64,000 nt of DNA, from the NCBI RefSeq assembly GCF_002874535.1, contig NZ_CP025025.1, positions 494,001 through 558,000 on the forward strand. Reading direction: 5' to 3'. The position numbers and the translations under genes were made by a program. The notes below the pieces were generated by a model. That model did not search any database. It had not been told where the DNA came from and worked only from the letters and a program-made list of their open reading frames with translations. Source of the DNA: Mesobacillus jeotgali. GTDB taxonomy: Bacteria; Bacillota; Bacilli; Bacillales; Cytobacillaceae. This document shows positions 1 to 8,215 of this stretch, piece after piece (the first letter of the stretch is position 1; each line of letters begins with the position of its first letter).

Positions 1-1327
1 GGAACCAGAGGCTCATTGTTTGTGCAGAGAAAGCAGCCGGAGCCAGCTTAGTAGTTGCTGATAGGCCAACAGGTGAGATCAGCAATTCACCGAATACAAC
101 GATCAGGTAGCTAAGAACAAGCCATAATGGGCTGACTAGTGCATCTGAACCTGTGAAGTATCCAGGAATCAGGATGACAAGGAATGAAAGACCAGCGAAC
201 ATCAATGAGAATGAGAACTTCTTAGGAATTGATGGCTGGCGGTCTCCAAGCTTCACCCAGAATCCTGCGAAAATCGGTGCAAAGATAATGATGAATAATG
301 GGTTCAATGACTGGAACCATGCTGGCGAAATATAAATTCCAGAAAATTCCAATTGTGTGCGCTTGTCCGCATAGTTTGCAAGGATAGTTGAACCTTGCTC
401 CTGGATTGCCCAGAACATGACTGCTGCCAGGAATAAAGGAATATAAGCAAGAACGCGTGAACGTTCAACTTCTGTTGTTTTCGGACTGCGGTACATGATG
501 ATAAAGTACGCAGTCGGAATTAAGATACCAAGAATTGTAACAAGGTTAATAAAGCTTTCGAATGTTAAAAGTCCAGCAGGAATTAAAATAGCACTTAAAA
601 TACCGATTGCGACAATTGCTATAGCAAAGATTGTAAAAGTTTTCTTCTTTTCAGAAGGTGAAAGCGGGTTTGGCACTGCTGTACCAGCAAGACCCAAATT
701 GTTTTTCTTTGTAAGAACAAATACAACTAGTCCAATGAACATACCGATTGCGGCAATTGCGAAGCCGTAATGGAAGTTATAAGCCTCAGATACTGCTCCA
801 ACGATAAGCGGCGCAAGGAATGCACCAGCGTTGATGCCCATGTAGAAAATCGTAAAACCAGCGTCACGACGAGCGTCATTTTCGCTGTACATTTCACCTA
901 CGACAGTAGAAACGTTTGGTTTCAAAAGACCTGTACCGATGACGATCAGGATCATGGAGACGAAGAACATGGTTACGCTTCCAGGAATCGCAAGCGCAAT
1001 ATGTCCAAGCATGATCAGGATCCCACCGTAGAAAACAGCTCTAGAAGTACCGAAAATACGGTCAGCAAGCCATCCACCGATGACACCAGACATATATACT
1101 AGTGATCCGTAAATGGACATGATGGATAATGCGAGTGTTTCATCAAGGCCCAATCCGCCTTTTGAAACCTCATAATACATGTAGAATACGAGGATCGCTC
1201 TCATTCCATAGTAAGAAAAGCGCTCCCAGAATTCTGTGAAGAAAAGAGTGAAAAGTCCTTTTGGATGTCCGAAGAATCCAGTTTGCGGAACACTGTCCAC
1301 AATTTTCTGCCTATTTAGGTTTGACAT
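1..1327 (-). CDS. dtpT: POT/PTR-family proton-dependent oligopeptide transporter, 3'-truncated by the window edge
   Basis: Reading the minus strand from the ATG at 1327 gives an open frame to the left edge, about 442 codons. The N-terminus begins MSNLNRQKIVD and continues FFGHPKGLFTLFFTEFWERF then SYYGMRAIL, which is the hallmark start of POT/PTR di- and tripeptide:proton symporters. Further in are GGWLADRIFG and GTGLLKPNVST, the two conserved PTR2 signatures. Several hydrophobic membrane segments follow. A GGAGGGG ribosome binding site lies just upstream. The last part of the protein (the family is usually about 480-500 residues) is outside the window. Function as a peptide importer at the cytoplasmic membrane is known for the family. 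The symbol follows Gram-positive usage and the substrate is inferred. Confidence 0.93.
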   Translation of the reverse strand, partial: MSNLNRQKIVDSVPQTGFFGHPKGLFTLFFTEFWERFSYYGMRAILVFYMYYEVSKGGLGLDETLALSIMSIYGSLVYMSGVIGGWLADRIFGTSRAVFYGGILIMLGHIALAIPGSVTMFFVSMILIVIGTGLLKPNVSTVVGEMYSENDARRDAGFTIFYMGINAGAFLAPLIVGAVSEAYNFHYGFAIAAIGMFIGLVVFVLTKKNNLGLAGTAVPNPLSPSEKKKTFTIFAIAIVAIGILSAILIPAGLLTFESFINLVTILGILIPTAYFIIMYRSPKTTEVERSRVLAYIPLFLAAVMFWAIQEQGSTILANYADKRTQLEFSGIYISPAWFQSLNPLFIIIFAPIFAGFWVKLGDRQPSIPKKFSFSLMFAGLSFLVILIPGYFTGSDALVSPLWLVLSYLIVVFGELLISPVGLSATTKLAPAAFSAQTMSLWF

Positions 1328-1650
1328 GGTTACCCCTCCCTGTTTTTCTATCTTAGAATACTTTTTGATGTGTAAATTGTCAAAAACAATATCAGGGTGA
1401 ATTCTTTTTAATCGTTGATATATAAGGGTTTTTGGAGTTCGTCACTCTAAAAGTAAATCTATTAAAAATTATTCAACTAGTAAGAATATGTTAAATAATC
1501 AGGTAAATAAGTAAAAATATACCATGTGCACCAAATCGTTTTTACCCAATCTTTAAAAATGGCAAACCAAGAAATGGGACGAATAATTATTAGCCAGCAG
1601 GGTATTCAAAATAATAACACCATTTAACCTGATAATAAGGAGGAAAAACG
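1328..1650. other. Intergenic region between divergent POT transporter and DUF305 gene
   Basis: This 323-base divergent spacer is AT-rich and must hold both promoters. A short inverted repeat ATTGT-caaaa-ACAAT lies at 1376-1390 close to the transporter start and could be an operator. No RNA gene or convincing ORF was seen. Confidence 0.4.
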
Positions 1651-2109
1651 ATGAAAAATAAATATGGCAGATTTGGCCTTATGGTGCTGACATCCACCAT
1701 CATCATGTTCATTCTGATGTATTTAAATGCATATAGCATTGATCATGTATTCTTCAGCGAAACAAGACTTTATATGGCTTTGATCATGGGCGGTGTGATG
1801 GCGATTGTTATGCTTTCGTTCATGCTCAAAATGTATACAAATAAAAAAGTCAATTTAGGAATTTATGCGGGGAGTGCTTTATTGATTGCGGTTTCCCTGT
1901 TCCTGGTCCGCAGCCAGACAACCGTTGATGATACATCATGGATGAAAGCGATGATTCCGCACCACTCAATCGCCATCCTGACAAGTGAACGTGCCGAGAT
2001 TGAGGACCCGCGTGTGCGGAAACTGGCTGATGAGATCATCAAGGCACAGCGAAAGGAAATCAGTGAAATGAAGACACTAATTAAGGATCTTGAAGAAAAG
2101 GAAAAGTAA
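1651..2109 (+). CDS. DUF305-domain membrane protein
   Basis: A 152-residue protein with an AAGGAGG site upstream of its ATG. Three hydrophobic segments (roughly residues 8-28, 38-58 and 70-88) are followed by a short extracytoplasmic DUF305-like domain. That domain carries the typical MIPHHSIAI motif and a charged helix that continues to the C-terminus (ADEIIKAQRKEISEMK). DUF305 proteins are ferritin-like helical domains with metal-binding His/Met residues. This is the short membrane-anchored form common in Bacillaceae. It stands alone, with its own terminator. Role unknown. Confidence 0.85.
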   Translation: MKNKYGRFGLMVLTSTIIMFILMYLNAYSIDHVFFSETRLYMALIMGGVMAIVMLSFMLKMYTNKKVNLGIYAGSALLIAVSLFLVRSQTTVDDTSWMKAMIPHHSIAILTSERAEIEDPRVRKLADEIIKAQRKEISEMKTLIKDLEEKEK

Positions 2110-2116
2110 TATCCGA

Positions 2117-2153
2117 AGAGAGCTTAATCAATCTGATTAGGCTCTCTTTTTTG
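2117..2153 (+). terminator. Rho-independent terminator after the DUF305 gene
   Basis: Inverted repeat AGAGAGC-TTAATCA / TGATTAG-GCTCTCT with a short loop followed by a T-run, directly after the stop codon at 2109. Confidence 0.9.
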
Positions 2154-2182
2154 TTGCTTAGGAAATTATAAAATTATCTAGT

Positions 2183-2331
2183 GTGGATAACTACATGTAT
2201 TTTCTTAATCCAGCTCCAGCGCCTAGCCCCTCGAGTCGCTTCGGTCCGCCCAGTGAAGTCAAAGAACGACTTCACCGGTCGGCCCTCCAGCGCTTGTCGG
2301 GGCTGAACGAGGCGCTTGCGCTTTTTGTTCC
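2183..2331 (+). repeat. Dispersed intergenic repeat, long copy
   Basis: GC-rich block running from GTGGATAACTACATGTAT through CCAGCTCCAGCGCCTAGC and CCTCGAGTCGCTTCGG to GCGCTTGCGCTTTTTGTTC. Its two ends recur, with the middle deleted, at 14577-14634. The core CAGCGCCTAG...CTCGAGTCGCTTC recurs in inverse orientation at 42872-42975. Base composition is clearly richer in GC than the flanks. The frame across it (2183-2404) is spurious. Confidence 0.8.
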
Positions 2332-2400
2332 GAAAAAAAGGAATCATGCCCGCTGCTGGAGAATTATCGTGAGGAAGTGCAATGTAGGAGTGAATAAAAA

Positions 2401-3264
2401 ATGAAATCTAAATTAATTTTAGTTGAGGGCCTTCCAGGCTCAGGAAAATCAACAACCGCGAGATTGATTCATGACATCCTCATAGAAAATGGTGTGAATG
2501 CAGAGCTTTACATGGAAGGTAACTTAGATCATCCAGCCGATTATGAGGGTGTTGCTTATTTTACAGTAGAAGAATTTGAAAGCCTCCTAGCAAGAAGCGG
2601 AGGTCTCGGTAATACTTTTCAAGATCGAGTACTAGTCAAGAATGGGCGTTATCTCTTGCCGTATATGAAAATAAAAACAGAGCTTGGCGATAAATTCTCC
2701 GAGGATTTGCTTGCGGAGATTTGCCAGAAAGATATTTATGAATTGCCTCTTGAGCTGAATATCCAAGTCATTGCTGAAAGCTGGGCAGGGTTTGCCAGGA
2801 AGGCAGAAACGGAAAATAAGGTCTATGTATTTGAGTGCTGCTTCATTCAAAATCCAGTTACCGTCGGAATGGTCAAGTACGGAGCACCAGTTGAAGTGAG
2901 TATAAAATATGTCAAAAAACTCGGAGATGCAGTAAAATACCTTGATCCGCTGCTTGTCTATGTAAAACAGGAAGACATCGAGATATCATTCCGTAAGGCA
3001 GTAGGTGAAAGACCGGAGGATTGGTTGAAAGGATTCATTCATTATTATACGTCTCAAGGTTACGGTGCCGAAAAAGGATTGAGCGGATTGGACGGTACGA
3101 TTGAAGTGCTTAAGGCGAGGCAGCAACTTGAATACAAGATACTAGAACAACTGACTATGCCTGTATCAATCTTGGATAATACGAAGTTTAACTTAGAAAG
3201 TCATAGGGAGAGTTTGAGGAAAGTAATCATGGGAGAGAATGCGATTGAGGGAAATATGCAGTAA
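2401..3264 (+). CDS. P-loop NTPase, kinase/zeta-toxin-like protein
   Basis: A 287-residue protein opening with a textbook Walker A loop (GLPGSGKSTTAR, about residues 9-20). The N-terminus resembles small-molecule kinases and zeta-toxin-type P-loop proteins. The rest contains FECCFIQNP around residue 140 (a likely Walker B-like strand) and a long charged C-terminal half. There is no antitoxin-like partner next to it, so a toxin role is not supported. The gene has its own terminator. In Bacillaceae similar proteins are annotated as hypothetical ATP-binding proteins, and the substrate is unknown. Confidence 0.75.
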   Translation: MKSKLILVEGLPGSGKSTTARLIHDILIENGVNAELYMEGNLDHPADYEGVAYFTVEEFESLLARSGGLGNTFQDRVLVKNGRYLLPYMKIKTELGDKFSEDLLAEICQKDIYELPLELNIQVIAESWAGFARKAETENKVYVFECCFIQNPVTVGMVKYGAPVEVSIKYVKKLGDAVKYLDPLLVYVKQEDIEISFRKAVGERPEDWLKGFIHYYTSQGYGAEKGLSGLDGTIEVLKARQQLEYKILEQLTMPVSILDNTKFNLESHRESLRKVIMGENAIEGNMQ

Positions 3265-3297
3265 AAAGAGCTCGATCCACTGGATTGAGCTCTTTTT
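3263..3297 (+). terminator. Rho-independent terminator after the P-loop NTPase gene
   Basis: AAAAAGAGCTCGATCCA / TGGATTGAGCTCTTTTT stem beginning at the stop codon. The A-run and T-run flanks could also make it work in reverse. Confidence 0.9.
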
Positions 3298-3334
3298 ACT
3301 AGTGTGTATTGGGCTACCAATATCAAGCAAGCAC

Positions 3335-3500
3335 TAGTCATAACGTGAGTCGCTATTGTAATAAAGAAATGTAGTAGCCAAATAAAGTCTATTCACGTCC
3401 GAAAAATACATATAATGAAAAAGAGGTTACTAATAGAGGTCCATTGACGCCCAAAAAACGTCCTACTCGGAAAAAACATGTGACCAATAACCAGCATAAC
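3335..3500 (+). repeat. Degenerate tandem array, 52-bp period
   Basis: Three diverged units anchored on (A)ACG(T/C) at 3343, 3395 and 3447, exactly 52 bases apart. Shared pieces include GTCTATTCACGTCCGAAAAA against GTCCATTGACGCCCAAAAAA, and AAAAAGAGGTTAC against AAAAACATGTGAC. The array fills most of the spacer between the P-loop NTPase terminator and the amidase. Confidence 0.6.
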
Positions 3501-3563
3501 TAAAGAGGGATTTTAATATTTTTAGAGAAAGTAGATTTAAAAACATAGAAGGTGGTGAGCGGA

Positions 3564-5063
3564 ATGGAGGGTTTCAACTATAAAGACTATGACGCACTTG
3601 GTCTTGCGGAGTTGGTCAGAAGAAAAGAGGTTCAGCCTCTGGAACTTGTTGAGGAGGCAATCCGATTGACAGATTCATTAAATCCTAAGATGAATGCTGT
3701 CATCAACAAGATGTACGATCAGGCAAGGAAAACAGCTGGCCAGCAGCTAACTGGCAGATTTGCGGGAGTCCCGATGTTCCTAAAGGATATCTCGCAGGAG
3801 ATCGAAGGCGAACCAATCACGGCTGGGTCCAAGGCATTCCTAAATTACCGTGCTAGAGTAGATTCTGAATATACAAGGAGGCTGCGTAAGGCTGGTGTGG
3901 TTTTCCTCGGCCAGACGAATGTGCCAGAATTTGCGCTAGTTGCCGTGACTGAACCCGCTCACTATGGTCCAACACGGAATCCATGGGACCTGGCTCGCAC
4001 TCCAGGTGGATCAAGCGGAGGATCGGCGGCGGCCGTAGCTTCGGGTATGGTACCAATTGCCGGCGCCAATGATGGTGGAGGGTCTATCAGAATTCCTGCT
4101 GCCTACTGTGGATTGTTTGGACTGAAACCAACCCGTGGGCGAACTCCGGTTGGTCCGAATTACGGACGGGCATGGCAAGGAGCGTCAGCGGAACATGTTA
4201 TTACTCGTTCGGTCCGGGATAGTGCGGCTATGCTGGATGAGCTTCATGGTTATGAAAGAGCAGGAGCGTTTTCAGCTCCGTCTTTTTCGGGAAGTTATCT
4301 CGAAACCTCCGGCGCACCGCTTGGTAAGAAATTGAGAATTGCTTTTTCGATAAAATCACCAATTGGAACGGATGTTGACAAGGACTGCAGTGAAGGTGTA
4401 TTGAAGACTGTAAGGCTACTTGAATCGATGGGACATCACTTGGATGAAGTCGATGCACCAGTGGATGGGAATAAAATAGCGAAAAGTTACTTGACAATGT
4501 ACTTCGGAGAAACAGCGGCACAGCTAGCCTCGCTTGAGGAAGTGCTTGGTCGGAAAGCGACGGCTACGGATGTGGAACCAACCACATGGCTGTTAGGCCT
4601 GCTAGGGAAAGCGACAACAGCAGAAGAGTTTGTTCTGAGCATGAGAGAGTGGGATAGAGCCGCCCTGCAAATGGAATCCTTCCATGAAACCTATGATTTT
4701 TACATTACGCCAACAACGGCTCATCTGCCAGCAAAAATTGGCGAACTAGAACCTTCTTCATCTGAAAAATTCCTTATCAGTACAGTAGGGAAGTTAGGGC
4801 TTGGTGGAGCATTAAAGAAGGCGGGAATCGTGGACCAGATCGCCCAAAAGAATCTGGCTCGTACGCCATTCACCCAGCTTGCCAACCTGACAGGCCAGCC
4901 GGCTATGTCAATGCCGCTGCACGAAACTATAAATGGTTTGCCTGTAGGGGTTCAGGTTATGGCAGCAAGGGGGAGAGAGGATTTGTTGTTTCAGCTGGCA
5001 GGGGAGTTAGAGCAATCTGAAATTTGGCAGAATGTGAGGAAGAACCCTTTATGGAATAGTTAA
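3564..5063 (+). CDS. Amidase signature (AS) family amidase
   Basis: A 499-residue enzyme with the complete amidase-signature triad: Lys74 (MFLKD), cis-Ser150 in the [10 protein letters not shown] loop, and Ser174 as nucleophile (GGGSIRIPA). It hydrolyses a C-N amide bond in the cytoplasm, but the substrate cannot be told from sequence. It lacks GatB/GatC neighbours, so it is not GatA of the transamidosome. I chose the ATG at 3564 because AGGTGGTGA lies at good distance. An in-frame GTG at 3552 would overlap that site. A 20-bp palindrome overlaps the stop codon. Confidence 0.88.
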   Translation: MEGFNYKDYDALGLAELVRRKEVQPLELVEEAIRLTDSLNPKMNAVINKMYDQARKTAGQQLTGRFAGVPMFLKDISQEIEGEPITAGSKAFLNYRARVDSEYTRRLRKAGVVFLGQTNVPEFALVAVTEPAHYGPTRNPWDLARTPGGSSGGSAAAVASGMVPIAGANDGGGSIRIPAAYCGLFGLKPTRGRTPVGPNYGRAWQGASAEHVITRSVRDSAAMLDELHGYERAGAFSAPSFSGSYLETSGAPLGKKLRIAFSIKSPIGTDVDKDCSEGVLKTVRLLESMGHHLDEVDAPVDGNKIAKSYLTMYFGETAAQLASLEEVLGRKATATDVEPTTWLLGLLGKATTAEEFVLSMREWDRAALQMESFHETYDFYITPTTAHLPAKIGELEPSSSEKFLISTVGKLGLGGALKKAGIVDQIAQKNLARTPFTQLANLTGQPAMSMPLHETINGLPVGVQVMAARGREDLLFQLAGELEQSEIWQNVRKNPLWNS

Positions 5064-5079
5064 TCAAACGTTTGATTAA
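5060..5079. promoter_or_regulatory. 20-bp perfect palindrome, TetR-type operator candidate
   Basis: TTAATCAAACGTTTGATTAA is perfectly self-complementary over 20 bases and overlaps the amidase stop codon. It is followed by AAAGGAGT and a TTG, as if a gene start once lay here, but no gene follows. The form resembles TetR/AcrR-family operators, and no TetR gene is in the window. Confidence 0.5.
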
Positions 5080-5107
5080 AAGGAGTCAAACCCTTGAAAA
5101 TACTGAG

Positions 5108-5137
5108 GAAGAGGCAGCCTGCGACTGCCTCTTTTTC
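5108..5137. terminator. Bidirectional terminator between convergent amidase and 5136-5627 gene
   Basis: GAAGAGGCAG / CTGCCTCTTTTTC stem-loop between the two convergent genes. The T-run is on the plus strand and an A-run on the other side. Confidence 0.8.
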
Positions 5138-5627
5138 AACATACTACAATAATCCTATATGGCGTCGTTTGCGCCGGAATGCTGAAAGTAGAAGGGCCAT
5201 AAATAACAATCAGATTCCTGCTTGCAGGAATCTTTGTAAATCTCTGGCCATTTTCCAATAAAATCGGTGTTCCGGGTGAAAGGTTAAGCTTCAGCATGCC
5301 ATCACTGCTGACGAGCTGGCTGTTGAAGAAATCGACTTTCACATTTTGGTTCCGCGTTTCTTTCACCATGACAAGAGCACGGTATTGTGGCGGATAAATC
5401 AGTGGGACAGGTGCGTCCGCGTCATGGTAGCCCGTCACCTGGTCACCAACTCCCACCATCGCCTGATCCACAAAGTAAGTCTTCGGCTCAACCACAAAAT
5501 TGACTTGCCTTCCACTTTCATCAATGACGGACATTAATTTATAACAGCCTTCATTTTCGCCGGATGTTGTGATGGCAAAGTCGTTTATCATCATCACCGT
5601 TCCACTAAAAGGTTGATATTTGACCAC
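5136..5627 (-). CDS. Conserved protein of unknown function
   Basis: 163 residues from the GTG at 5627, chosen because TGGAGGGG lies 5-8 bases upstream. An ATG at 5660 would add 11 residues without a clear ribosome binding site. The protein is rich in beta-strand-forming residues, has no membrane segment or cysteine cluster beyond the C-terminal Cys, and contains a polar segment with GCYKLMSVIDESGRQVNF that suggests a small OB- or barrel-like fold. I do not recognise the family. It is monocistronic and convergent with the amidase. Confidence 0.65.
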   Translation of the reverse strand: MVKYQPFSGTVMMINDFAITTSGENEGCYKLMSVIDESGRQVNFVVEPKTYFVDQAMVGVGDQVTGYHDADAPVPLIYPPQYRALVMVKETRNQNVKVDFFNSQLVSSDGMLKLNLSPGTPILLENGQRFTKIPASRNLIVIYGPSTFSIPAQTTPYRIIVVC

Positions 5628-5741
5628 TCTTTCCCCTCCACTCATTGAATTCCTGCCCATATTTTATTCATTCACGGCGAATAGGTGCTTGTTAGTAATC
5701 TGCAAGAGCGGGTAAAACAACCTTAAAAAAGGAATGGTAAG

Positions 5742-6188
5742 ATGCCTTTCAACTATGATCTTGATTTTGACAATATTGATTTCCGTGAGCAGCCTGAAAT
5801 GTACCGGGTGGGCAGGGGAGAACAGGGTGTATTGTTGGTTGAGCCATATAAAAGTGAAATCCTGCCTCACTGGAGGTTTAAAACTCCAGAAATCGCCACA
5901 GAATCCTCAAAAACTATCTATAAAATGTTTCTTGATTATAAAGAGAAGAAAGATTTTGTCGGCATGGACATGGCAAGGAAGTTTTTGCAGATGGGCTATA
6001 CTCGGGCCCGTCGCTATACGAATTATAAGGGCGGAAAGAAATATGACGAGGACGGCAAGTTGATGGAGCGCCAGAATGATCCGGTGAAGGCTGAATCTGC
6101 TGCCATTTTTATGGAAAAGTGGAAAAAGGCAAGAACAGACAAAGAGTATCTTGATATGAAGAAAGAACATCAGAAGAGGTATGGATGA
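5742..6188 (+). CDS. DUF4385-family protein
   Basis: 148 residues, highly charged and rich in aromatics, with features typical of DUF4385: FNYDLDFDNIDFREQPEMYR at the N-terminus, WRFKTPEIA near residue 45, and a C-terminal region with RRYTNYKGGKKY. Soluble, with no known activity. The ribosome binding site AAGGAATGG precedes the ATG. It stands alone and is followed by a long spacer. Confidence 0.8.
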   Translation: MPFNYDLDFDNIDFREQPEMYRVGRGEQGVLLVEPYKSEILPHWRFKTPEIATESSKTIYKMFLDYKEKKDFVGMDMARKFLQMGYTRARRYTNYKGGKKYDEDGKLMERQNDPVKAESAAIFMEKWKKARTDKEYLDMKKEHQKRYG

Positions 6189-6542
6189 AAAACCAGGACT
6201 TGAGCTGGAAGAGTGATTGGTCGATTGAGGTAAGGACACATATTGTAAGCTTCAAGGCTTTTCCTATTCCTATCGTCCACTTTCTGGATACCGTCTACCC
6301 CCCATATCTTTATGTTTACAGGTGTGTGAAGGATTTTTTGATTTCAGGTCCCCTATCAATTTTACACAGGACACATGAAGGAATCCCATAATATATTTAG
6401 TCTAAGCAAAAGGAGATAGTCAGTTAATTATACTGTTTGTTATTTTAATCATAAAACAAACATACTTAAATTTGTTAACTATAAACAAGACTAGTACGAT
6501 AGTAACAGAGATAAACTATCAAATGACAAAGAGGATGAAAAC
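6189..6542. other. Intergenic region upstream of the PAS chemoreceptor
   Basis: 354 bases, AT-rich in the right half. CGATAG at 6497-6502 resembles the minus-10 core of SigD (flagellar/chemotaxis) promoters, but the minus-35 TAAA spacing does not fit well. The frame 6185-6391 has no ribosome binding site or domain and was not accepted. Confidence 0.35.
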
Positions 6543-7463
6543 ATGCTTACTAGTGCGGAGTTTAAAAGTACACAAGTTTTTCAGGAAGATGCGGTCTTGG
6601 CAGCAATTGAGAGATCACTGGCTATGATCGAGTTCGACCCGAATGGAAAGGTCCTTTGGGCAAATGAAAACTTCGCCAGGACGATGGGATACCGAGTCGA
6701 AGAAATGCCAGACATAATGCATAAGCAATTTTGCACAACTGAATTTGCTGGCAGCAGAGAATACACGGAATTATGGAGAAATCTGCGCAGCGGCAAGAGC
6801 TTTCAGGAAAAAATTCAGCGCGTCACCAAACGAGGTCAACTGCTCTGGCTTGAGGCGACTTATACTCCGGTGTTTGATTCCGCAGGTAAAGTTGCTGGCG
6901 TGGTGAAGGTAGCAACGGATATTTCCGAGCGTGAGATGAATACGTCGAGAGTAGCGGAGCAGCTTCAGCAGATGTCCGAAGAGCTGAGTGACCGAGCTGA
7001 GCTGGGCATTGCGAGAAGTGAAGAAGCAGCCACAGCAGCCAGCAAGCTTGTCGAAGAGTCAAAAGAAAATCTCGAAATTCTCGGATCGCTAAAATCACAG
7101 GCAAAATCAATCGGCAGCATCGTGCAGACGATCCGCGAAATTGCCGCACAAACCAACCTTCTTGCCCTGAACGCAGCCATCGAAGCGGCAAGAGCTGGAG
7201 AACATGGAAGAGGTTTTAATGTCGTTGCCGGAGAAGTGAGGAAGCTCGCCACACGGGTCCAGGATTCGATCCAGGAAGTCAATGAGCATATCGAAGGAAT
7301 AGCAGGCGAAATCACAAAAATCAACGAAGCCACGCAGCGCTCGCAAAGTGGTATCACCAACAACCAGACACTCAATGAACAAGCGGTCGCCGCCTTTAAA
7401 GAAATCGGAAGCGCCGCCCGCGAATTGGATCAGCAGGCAAAGACGTTCAAGGATATATTGTAA
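6543..7463 (+). CDS. Soluble methyl-accepting chemotaxis protein with PAS sensor domain
   Basis: 306 residues with no membrane segment. Residues about 20-130 form a PAS domain ([19 protein letters not shown], then the PAC segment with [11 protein letters not shown]). The C-terminal half is an MCP signalling hairpin with the invariant CheA/CheW-binding tip ([20 protein letters not shown] at about 198-217). The methylation helices are short. Such cytoplasmic PAS receptors usually sense redox state or oxygen through flavin or haem, but no ligand residue can be assigned here. The gene stands alone and ends in a strong terminator. Confidence 0.92.
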   Translation: MLTSAEFKSTQVFQEDAVLAAIERSLAMIEFDPNGKVLWANENFARTMGYRVEEMPDIMHKQFCTTEFAGSREYTELWRNLRSGKSFQEKIQRVTKRGQLLWLEATYTPVFDSAGKVAGVVKVATDISEREMNTSRVAEQLQQMSEELSDRAELGIARSEEAATAASKLVEESKENLEILGSLKSQAKSIGSIVQTIREIAAQTNLLALNAAIEAARAGEHGRGFNVVAGEVRKLATRVQDSIQEVNEHIEGIAGEITKINEATQRSQSGITNNQTLNEQAVAAFKEIGSAARELDQQAKTFKDIL

Positions 7464-7473
7464 GGACCACGGG

Positions 7474-7507
7474 CACCGCGATCATTTTATATGATGGCGG
7501 TGTTTTT
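7474..7507 (+). terminator. Rho-independent terminator after the chemoreceptor
   Basis: CACCGC-g-ATCAT / ATGAT-g-GCGGTG stem followed by TTTTT. Confidence 0.9.
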
Positions 7508-7710
7508 GGTGTTTGGGAGGCGGTGAGTGTAAGTGAGATATAAAGGGTGTCTCTACGCCCCAATCTGGAGTTGGGTTTCAAAAGGTATACTGATTTCTCC
7601 TATGCGCCTGAAAGAAGGTTAAATTCCATAATAGGTCACATGGAAATTTTCTATAAGCCCGAATGAAGTAAACCACGGACAAAAAGGTCAAATAGCGAAT
7701 CTTTATTTCT

Positions 7711-7966
7711 CTGCATTGCCCGAAAAGAAGTGAAAAGAGTAAAAAGGGTAAAAGGAGAGCCGCTGCATTGCCCGAAAAGAGGTGAAAGGAGGAAAAACGG
7801 TAAAAGCAGAGGTGCTGCATTGCCCGAAAAGAAGTGAAAAGAGTGAAAATGGTAAAAGCAGAGGCGCTGCATTGCCCGAAAAGAGGTGAAAGGAGGAAAA
7901 TGGTAAAAGCAGAGGCGCTGCATTGCCCATAAAGGGGTGAAAAGAGTAAAAACGGTAAAAGCAGCA
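7711..7966 (+). repeat. Tandem array of five 52-bp units with alternating subtypes
   Basis: Units begin CTGCATTGCCC at 7711, 7763, 7815, 7867 and 7918 (spacings 52, 52, 52, 51). Units 1, 3 and 5 carry TGAAAAGAGT and units 2 and 4 carry TGAAAGGAGG, so there is a second-order period of about 104. Each unit has CTGC near one end and most have GCAG near the other. Long minus-strand frames over it are products of the repeat and not genes. Confidence 0.9.
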
Positions 7967-8215
7967 CATTGCATCAACAAAAAAATCAATATAATCCTCC
8001 GGACAGAAAATTTTTCCTTTTCAGCAACTTTCCCCCATAATTCCTCGTCTCCATACTATAGGGATAGCATTATTTGTTGAAACGCTTAATTTATGGTATA
8101 TTTTAAGAACTTCAAACCCCTATTTTCTCCAACCAATTTCTTCACTATTCTTTTTAGACTATGATTCCCCTGGGAATTAATAAATACATTTGCACAAAGA
8201 AACAGGAGTTGAACT

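Noticed and set aside
153-1102. Three plus-strand frames of 60-110 residues
   Set aside because: They are antisense to the clear POT transporter frame on the minus strand, which continues past the window edge.
2183-2404. 73-residue frame running into the P-loop NTPase start
   Set aside because: It is coded mostly by the dispersed GC-rich repeat and lacks a ribosome binding site.
2401-3264. Zeta-toxin of a toxin-antitoxin module
   Set aside because: No antitoxin gene is adjacent and only the P-loop is shared, so it is called a P-loop NTPase only.
6185-6391. 68-residue frame after the DUF4385 gene
   Set aside because: Its start overlaps the preceding stop without a site, and composition is not protein-like.
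7578-7989. Minus-strand frames of 88-129 residues with repeated LLPFLLFS-like segments
   Set aside because: Three frames stay open over the same 52-bp array because the repeat lacks stops. None has a ribosome binding site.
8077-8104. TTGAAA and TATATT/TATTTT as the RNase J promoter
   Set aside because: The better minus-10 gives a spacer of only 14 bases and the alternative is a poor match, so I did not list it as a feature.
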